Positions 57,091-64,000 of a stretch of 64,000 nt of DNA are shown piece after piece. Positions within the stretch are counted from its first letter, which is position 1; each line of letters starts with the position of its first letter. The notes under the pieces were generated by a model. The model searched no databases. It worked only from the letters and a program-made list of their open reading frames with translations, and was not told where the DNA came from. Origin of the DNA: Cryptomeria japonica (taxonomy: Eukaryota; Streptophyta; Pinopsida; Cupressales; Cupressaceae); NCBI RefSeq assembly GCF_030272615.1, contig NC_081406.1, forward strand, positions 113,119,783 through 113,183,782, in the 5' to 3' direction. Position numbers and translations under genes: made by a program.

Positions 57091-59721
57091 TCACTGCTTT
57101 TCTCTATTATGAGGAACCAAACTATCCTGGGCTACCCCCATTGCATTGCAATGTTGAAATGGATTGTGATCAGCAGATATGGAGACTTCTTGTCTGTCAT
57201 AAGGAAATTTTACACACTGGTGATATGTGGAAGGTACTGCTTGCATCTCATGTATCCAGGGTTGCCCTAATAAAATATTGTAGGTAAGGTCTATGTCCAA
57301 GACTTGACATATAGTATCCTTTTGTATTGGTCCCACTTGAATAGGTAATATCACAGTTCCTTTAGAGGACCTTTCCTCATCATCATATGCCTTTATGGTA
57401 ATCTTCTTACAGGGATCAATAGATTCTTCTAAGAAGCATAATGCACGCATAAGCTTTAAAGTACATATATTAAGGTCGGCTCCTCCATCTATTAGGACTC
57501 TTTTTACTCGGTGTTTGCAAACAATGACTTCGATATGGAGAGGAGTATTATGCGGATGGATCAAGGAAGCATCATCATGTTCTGAGAAGGTGAGGTTATG
57601 AGGTCCAGTCATATGGGTGGCCATGGCTTGAAATCTGTCTGTATCCAAATTTTGAGGTACATTGGTTTCCAATAGCACTTGTTCTAATATGTCTTTGTGC
57701 TTTGATGATAGTTTCAACAATTCTAGTATAGATATCTGTGTTGGAGTTTTATGTAGTTGGCTAACCAAGTCATATTGGATTTTTGGTGTGGTAGTTGTAG
57801 GTGTAGTATGTCCTTTCAAGACAAATTTTTGAGTTCGGGTTGTTACATTGATAGATTCATGATCATGCTGATCTCTGATGGTGATGACATTTACTTGATG
57901 ATCTTCAGCTGATATGTGATTTATGGTGTTGTTGTAGATATGGTTGATACGGGCTCTGCGTGTATCGTTTGAGGTTGAAGCTCCATCTTTGTAATTTGGA
58001 AGAGGATTTTTAAAGGCTCCATGATCACCATTTGTTTTGAGACCATCTATTGTTAAGTCACCTCGATCAATCATATCTTGTACCACGTGTTTTAACCTCA
58101 TGCAATCGTTTGTTTGATGACCCTTGTTACGATGATAATCACAATAGTGTGAATCATTCCACCAAGGTGGTTTGATTTGAGGTTCATAGTTGCTGATTGG
58201 AGGCAAGAAAAGAATCTTGTGTGCCAGTAGTTCTCTGAATGCTGATTCTAGTGATTGCCCTAGTGGTGTGAAGATACGCTTTTGGAAATTGTTTGTGTTG
58301 TTGTGCGAATTGTTGCTAGGTCCTAGATTCATGTTTTTGTTTTGAGTACCATTGGTGTTGTTTGTGTTGAGTTGTCCTTGATCGGTGTTTGGTGCATATG
58401 TGTTAGCATTTGGATTAGCATTTTTAGGATTTTTCATGCTTTGAGGATTTCCAGATAATGCAAGCACTGGTTGTTTAGATTTGGGATCATGTGTTTCATT
58501 GGTGCCTTCATTTTTATTTCGAGTCCAAAATCGAGATTTGTCAAGGTTGGTGTTGTTCTGGTTATTGTAGTTTGATGAGTTGGTTCCTTCCTTGTAGAAT
58601 TTGAGCATTCCCTTTTTGACACATGCTTCCTCTACTTGAATGTCATTTTCAATTAATTTAGCGAAAGATGGTATGCATTGAAGTTTTAGTCTGTAACTCA
58701 TTTCACTATTCAAGTTATTGATGAAGATTTCCATTTTCTCCTTTTCGGGAATATCTCGAGGATATCTGGAGACGAAACGTCGCCAGTACTGAAGGAATAC
58801 CATGAATGTTTCATTGTTCTTTTGTTTGGTGTTGCAAACATCTAGCATTGTTATGGCATGTTGGATGTTATAGGAATATTGGGTTATGAATTTGTTAACC
58901 AATTCATCAAATGATCTGACAGGTGGTGTAATTTTGGATAACCATTCCATGGTTTGCCCTCCCAAGCTTCTGGGGAATAACCTCATCAAATAGGTGTCAT
59001 CATGAGAAAATTCAAGGCTCATTGTGCAAAATTCTTGAACATGATCTCGGGGATCACTTTTCCCATCATATTTATCAAATTTGGGAACGTCTGAGTTGGG
59101 AGGAAAAGGTACCATGTTCAATCTTCTGTCAAATGGATAAGGACATATTTTGTTTAAAGAGTACCGCACTGTTGTCCCTTGTTGCATATCCTGTATTTGT
59201 CTTTGTAACATTTGCATTTGTTGAGTAAGGGCAGCTAAAGGTATACTTTCTTGTCAAGGGAAAAGTTCTTCCCTTGTATTTGTTCTCAGCTGAAAAGGTG
59301 TGGTAAATGGTATATTTTGCTCTGGTGTTTCTAGTTCGGGTACACGCATTTCTGGTATGCGTTGTTCTGGAATGCGTTGCTCAGGTATGTGTTGTTCAAA
59401 GTTACGAGTTTCTTCTTCTCTCTATTGTTCTTGATATGCATATTGTCGAGATCCATTTTTAAAGATGTTTGGGTCTAAATCTTCGGGAAGTTTAACGCCT
59501 TTACTTGTAAGCATGAGCAGATATTTTTCTTTGTCACTTTCCCTAAGCTTTTCTACAAGATTTTGGAATTAGGGGTTTTCCTGACATTCTTGAAGAAGTG
59601 CTTCAGTAATTTCAGGTTCTTCTAAGGGTGGAACTTCAAAAAGATTTGACAATCTTCGATTCATACTAGACTTAGCAGGTGTCTCGCTTTGTTTGTTTCT
59701 TTGAGAGCGAGTAACAGGCAT
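57091..59721 (-). pseudogene. X gag and protease (Tat-like Ty3/gypsy)
   Basis: Start proposed at 59721 (MPVTRSQRNKQ, typical of gypsy gag). Three nonsense codons (near 59570, 59420 and 59255) precede the open part from 59217. Gag core: YDGKSDPRDHVQEFC, LFPRSLGGQTMEWLSKI, FDELVNKFITQYS, FLQYWRRFVSRYP. The knuckle is CDYHRNKGHQTNDCMRLKH (CX2HX4HX4C), the Tat-lineage form. Protease: VLIDGGADLNICTLKLM (DGG in place of DSG), then YNILLGQPWIHEMQAVPSTY. The frame ends with a TGA at 57091 and continues beyond. A PEQRIPEMRVPE-type repeat lies near the N-terminus. Confidence 0.88.
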
Positions 59722-60573
59722 TTTAGTAGAAACTTTCAGTGATAAAAGGGACAAAAGCCTCGTTGATATGTTGCTTAGGGGTGGTTGGTTCTAGTCAAGA
59801 TATGTTATAAGTGATACAGTCGTCGGGTAAGAATGTTGGATATATTTTTCTGCTGTGGTTTATGGTTTGATTAAAAGCAGACTTTTGACAGTAGGCTCTT
59901 GTTTTCAAGGGTTCCTTGTCAAATTCATTGGATTTGTTTTGGATATAACGTTTGATGTGATGTAGGAATACCCAATGAGATTTGAATAGTTGACGATTGA
60001 TGTATATTAACTTGTTTCTCTTGATGAATTTGGAAAAACTAGGTTGTTATTTCTTCAATGTGATGTTACGATAAAGGTTCTTTCTTCTCAGAATATGAGG
60101 ATTAGTCATGCATGAGTAATCAATGGTTTCCTTTGATTGGTTTGGATTTGGTCGATCTTGTTTGAAAATTTCAAATCTTACTTTATCAAAGTGAAGGTTT
60201 AGATGCCCCTTCACGACAAAGTGCGTCAAATGATATGGATAAAAGACTCCCAATATGGAGACTTGATTTGACAATTTGAAGATTTTAAACAAGTGGTGTT
60301 TGTGAAATAAAATCTGTAAGATGGTAAAGGATTCTGTTGATACTAATGATGAGGTTTTCAGATTATGATAAGAGAGACATCTTTTATCACGCGATTCATT
60401 TAGGATTTTACAACTTTTGTTTTGACACAAATTAGCTCAAGAAATAGTCTTACGGTTTGTTTTTGCTACTTTCGTTTGATGAAAAATGATGTTTGATGGA
60501 GAAGGTTTCTAAAAATGTTTTTGAAAATTTTAAAATTCCTCCCGGTTTTGCCCTTTGTTTTTATGTTTTGGAC

Positions 60574-60960
60574 CACGCGCTAGAACAGAGACTACATGCA
60601 CTACTGAAATGCCTCTATAAGCTAAAATAATAACCACATGTGCTAGGCTGCCCCTAGACACGTGTTAAAGTTTTGACTATTTGAAATTCTTTTCTGGCTA
60701 TTTGAAAAAGATATGCACTATTCTGGGCCTGTCACGCACTAACAGTTGAACTTTATGTGCTAATGTTTGGATTCCACGCGCTAAGTTGTTGCTTCCACGC
60801 GCTAGAATATTTTTTTGATGCACTAAATGTTTCAACACTGATTTGACCTGGGATAAAACGTCGTTGTTTGGAACCGGCGCGCTAACTGAATGTTTGGATG
60901 CGCTAATATAAGTACCTTAAGTGCTAAGAAGTTGCTCTTATGCGTTAACCTGCCTTGATT
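60574..60960 (-). repeat. GCGCTA word array 1 in the X leader
   Basis: About 14 occurrences of CACGCGCTAA or a one-base variant (ATGCACTAA, ATGTGCTAG, AAGTGCTAA, ATGCGTTAA), spaced 15-40 bases apart in otherwise non-repetitive sequence. Confidence 0.8.
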
Positions 60961-62149
60961 TTTTCTTTGTTTGAGTTTTTTCAAATTTTGAACTTTTGTT
61001 GTGAAATTTTCAAGTTCGATGGATGATTTTCTAAAGTAGTAAATGCAAACATGGCACAAAAAGTACAACCATTTTGCCTAATCTAACAAAGAGTGTATGT
61101 TCTGCGAGGATGTGTTCAAATCCCCAATGTTTTAACAGGTTTTGATATGAATAAATACACGTCAAAAAGACTCTTTAGTCAAGGGTCATAAATAACATCA
61201 TAGCCCACTAGTCTCAATACTCCATCAGCTCAAACAACTGTGTCACCCCCTAGAGGGTGCCCATTTTTTTGCCTTTTGTCAGAAATTAACCCAAAGTGAA
61301 TCGCTTCATAGTTGAGTAGTTATCTTGGGAGATATATGGTGAGTAATCTTGGGGGTGGATTCTTCCCCACCCTTGCACTATGATGTTATAAATGTCTGGT
61401 TACTGACTCGGTTCAAAGCTTCTATTTCTACGGTTTGTAATCAGGCTTCCCATTCGGCCATCAGTGATAAACTTCCTCAGGAGGCTTCCCAACCTTTAGA
61501 ACAAAGGTTTTACGTATCGCAAGGATACTAGGGGAAGGCTAATCGTTGCGCGCAACTGTTAAAAAGAACTTTCGTCACTTTCCACATTTGATTATAGTGG
61601 GTTAGAATTCTTGGGGTTAAAGCCGTTCCCCACTTAGGTCATTCTCTTCACACCAGCCATAAACGGCTTTAAGAGTTGATTCCAACTCCTCGAGAAGGCA
61701 GGCCTGCTAAAGGATGTAAATGCTTAAAGTACATAAAGCTGTAAGAGTGGTCTGGATTTTTGATCACCCAGTTAAGGGGAGAGCATATTCCTTCCACTTT
61801 CGAGACAAAGCAATCAAGTTGGTTCTTTTTAGCCTTTCAATTCAATGATTTGCTAAAATCTATATGGAGATGTTGCTCCATGAAAACATGGTGTTTATTT
61901 TATCCTTTTAAGGCAATGATGATTTGATCTATGAAAAATAATTGGTCAACAAAGCAAAATTTTTGATCTTGGTGGTCAACAAAAGAAATCGATAAAAGCA
62001 AATTTCTCACTCCACCTGCAAAAAAATTGTTAGAGTCCTGCAAAATTTTAATCAACTAGTTAGAAAATCTGGATTTCGGCGGACTTCTACAAGTCTAAAT
62101 TTTAGTTTGGTTACAATTTTGAATTTTTGCTTTCTGTCTGAAATGCACT

Positions 62150-62590
62150 ACAGAAAGGACTTTACGCACTATAGGATAGACCCCACGTGCTAAACAGTAA
62201 GCAGGAAGCGCTAGACTGTTAGCCTGATGCGCTACTCTGTGCGTTGGAAGTGCTGCTCTATTTTTCTCTCGTGTTGAGACCTGCAGGAAAAGTACTGATT
62301 TGATGCGCTAAAAGATGAATTTTATGCATTGGATGATGGGCTTTAAGCACTAGATTGTTAACTAGATGCGCTATCTGACAGACACGAAGCGCTAAATTAC
62401 TTTTCAGATGTGTTACTCTGTTTTTTGTCCGCACTGAGACCTACAGGAAAAAAATTAGTGGAGGATATGCGCTAAAGAAAGGACTTTATGCGCTATAGTA
62501 TAGACCCCACACGCTAAACAGTAAGCGGGAAGCACTAGTCTATTAGCCGGATGTGCTAGGGAATGTTTCCCACACGCTGATTCCTATTTC
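62150..62590 (-). repeat. GCGCTA word array 2 in the X leader, with a 324-bp-offset duplication
   Basis: About 19 words of the ATGCGCTAAA / AAGCGCTAGA / ACGTGCTAAA type. A longer stretch beginning GAAAGGACTTTACGCACTAT (62153) is repeated from 62477 (GAAAGGACTTTATGCGCTAT). GAGACCTGCAGGAAAA and GAGACCTACAGGAAAA mark corresponding points of the repeat. Confidence 0.85.
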
Positions 62591-62649
62591 CCGCGGACCT
62601 GCAAAATGAGTTAATTTTAAAAATTGATTTGATATATGGGGTAGGGCCC

Positions 62650-62668
62650 CACGGTGGGCGCTAGAAAT
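62650..62668 (-). promoter_or_regulatory. Primer region of element X
   Basis: Minus-strand TTTCTAGCGCCCACCGTGG next to the LTR end CGCATACA. It resembles the TGGCGCCCACCGTGGGG junction known from Tat-type gypsy elements. The primer tRNA is not assigned. Confidence 0.65.
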
Positions 62669-64000
62669 GTATGCGGGAAAAGTGGGTTGATAGAACTCAA
62701 TATATGAAAAACGAAGCTCTATGGAGCCTTACTCACACACACACAGGACTTCTTGGTGCAAGCTATGGAGTTATGAAGTATAACTCAGCTTTCCAAGGTG
62801 GGTCCCATGGTTCTCTATCTTACAATGTCCCTCAAACCAATGTTTTTGCTCTCAGATCACTGAGCAAAATGGTTTAGGGATGGCAAATGCAAGAACAAGG
62901 GATTCTTTGATGGATTTTAGTATGAGATGCATCCTAAGCTATGCATGATTCTAGAAATGCAATAAACTAGCTATAAGATGAAAAGATTAGTATGAATACT
63001 ATCCTAACATGATATATTTAGTATATGATTGAGCTAAATGATAAAGAAAGTATTCTAAACATGCATATTTAGACTAATTTCTAGTTAAAAGAGAGGCTAA
63101 ATGATGAGCATAAAAATGATATATGAAAGCTTGAATGTATTTGAGCATAAGTGTGATACTACAAACTTGGATGATTCAAAATGGAGGAATGAGAGCTCTA
63201 TTTATAGCAAAAACAAGGCAATGGATGGCCAAGATTGAAAGATTCAATCAAGGGTTGAGTTTGAAAGCTGGGGATCCATGTTTGTAATTTGCACCAATGA
63301 AATGGTGACAAGTGTCAACATAGGGTTGGGTTGAGAGAAGGGGTTGGAGGCATTAAATTCTTAAGAAGACCTTATGGTTATCTAGAAGGTAAGGGTCAAG
63401 CCTAAATTAGGCTTACCCAATGGATTAAGAGTTAATCCAAGGATAAAGCTTTGTGCAAATGATTAAGAGATAATCATGGTCAAAGCATTAAATGCTTGAT
63501 GAGACCCTTGGGTTGGATAAAGGTTGAGTTAAAACAAATGATTTAACCATGTAAAAGGGTTTGAGTTAACCATTAATGGTTATTGAAGACTTTGGAGAAT
63601 TAAGTGGTTGAAGGTTTGAAGTCTTTAATGGTTATCAAAGACTTTGAGGTTTTTGAGAAGTGACCTCCCTTTGCTTAGGGATGTGACAAAGTTTAGAAGA
63701 TGGGTTAGGCTAATTAGAAATGATTAGAAGAGTCTAGAAGGGATTAGAAAGGGGTTTAGGAAGGCAAGTGGGAGATGTAGGATTTTGCAAGTGGATGGAC
63801 GGATAATAGGATTTAATTGAATTAAATGATTTATTCAATTTGGTTGTAATTTGGGGAAATTAAATAAATTAGATTTATTCAATTTAGGATAACTATTTAA
63901 CTAAATTTGAATTTAATTAAAAGTGGATAAGGGGAATTTAATTGAATAAAATGATTTATTCATTAAATGGATATAGTGAATTTAATCGAGTAATTTACTT
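62669..64000 (-). repeat. 5' LTR of X (continues beyond the window)
   Basis: The part 62669-63651 pairs with 51881-52862. 63652-64000 is the AT-rich distal part and has no copy in the window. The open frame at 62671-62877 lies antisense in the LTR and is not a gene. Confidence 0.85.

Larger units (their letters stand above)
59755..62668 (-). other. Long leader of element X
   Basis: About 2.9 kb between the LTR/primer region and gag without significant coding. It holds two word arrays (60574-60960 and 62150-62590), several acceptor-like TTTTGCAGGT sites and the part shared with the Y leader (61140-61930). Long leaders are known from Tat/Ogre-type elements. Confidence 0.7.
51881..64000 (-). 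mobile_element. Tat-like Ty3/gypsy element X (5' LTR leaves the window), containing parts of element Y
   Basis: LTR copies at 51881-52862 and from 62669 rightward. Minus-strand order from the right: 5' LTR, primer region, long leader (62668 to about 59755), gag-protease-G-patch frame (59721 to 55837), then LTR and leader of a related element Y (55841 to ~52900), then the truncated 3' LTR of X. RT, RNase H and integrase of X are missing, lost or replaced at 55837-55841. Confidence 0.75.

Noticed and set aside
60574-62590. Repeated GCGCTA words as a CRISPR-like array
   Set aside because: Words are too short and degenerate, spacing is irregular and the context is a plant retroelement leader.
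62671-62877. 68-codon frame MREKWVDRTQYMKNE
   Set aside because: It covers the end of LTR X in antisense; the second LTR copy at 51881 has changes that disrupt it.

Overview
This is repeat-filled plant nuclear DNA with no recognisable cellular gene, tRNA, rRNA or CRISPR array. Almost everything that can be assigned is LTR retrotransposon, nested several layers deep. The elements show plant signatures: Ty1/copia gag, integrase, reverse transcriptase and RNase H; primer sites of the initiator-Met type (TGGTATYAGA-like); a Ty3/gypsy chromovirus with a chromodomain; and a Tat-like gypsy with a CX2HX4HX4C gag knuckle and a G-patch. Low GC, long LTRs and many old, stop-riddled copies would suit a large gymnosperm-type genome. 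That placement is inference; the species cannot be read from the window.

Layout. 1-2019: unassigned AT-rich DNA. 2020-4964: internally deleted minus-strand copia (3' LTR, gag, protease remnant). 5684-7447: LTR fragment of family A, split by a 1,058-bp solo LTR (6077-7134, near-perfect TSD). 7448-9492: minus-strand copia remnant (gag, 5' LTR). 9493-9897 plus 23458-24199: LTR 'D', which hosts element B (9898-23452, TSD GTAAC/GTAAT). B in turn hosts minus-strand copia C1 (14592-21267, TSD AGTTA). 24427-49264: minus-strand copia E with about 2.5-kb LTRs. Its 3' LTR hosts element A (26338-40946, perfect TSD TCCTG); A hosts copia C2 (29607-34870) and a gypsy/inverted-repeat mosaic (36127-38946). 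The 5' LTR of E hosts a 2.4-kb gypsy-type solo LTR (44775-47212). 49270-49733: microsatellite and tandem duplication. 49737-51880: minus-strand chromovirus remnant, cut by the 3' LTR of Tat-like element X (51881 to beyond 64000). X contains gag-protease-G-patch, a long leader with repeated words, and the LTR plus leader of a second related element Y.

Most notable are A and B. They are two copies of one non-autonomous LTR-retrotransposon group with no polymerase or integrase. Instead they share a coiled-coil protein with four CCHC knuckles and a long second ORF of unknown function. Their primer site, polypurine tract and LTR tips match autonomous copia C1, so pol may be supplied in trans. Separately, at least seven LTR types here carry a C-loop hairpin 12-24 nt from the U5 end whose stem changes in a compensatory way between families.
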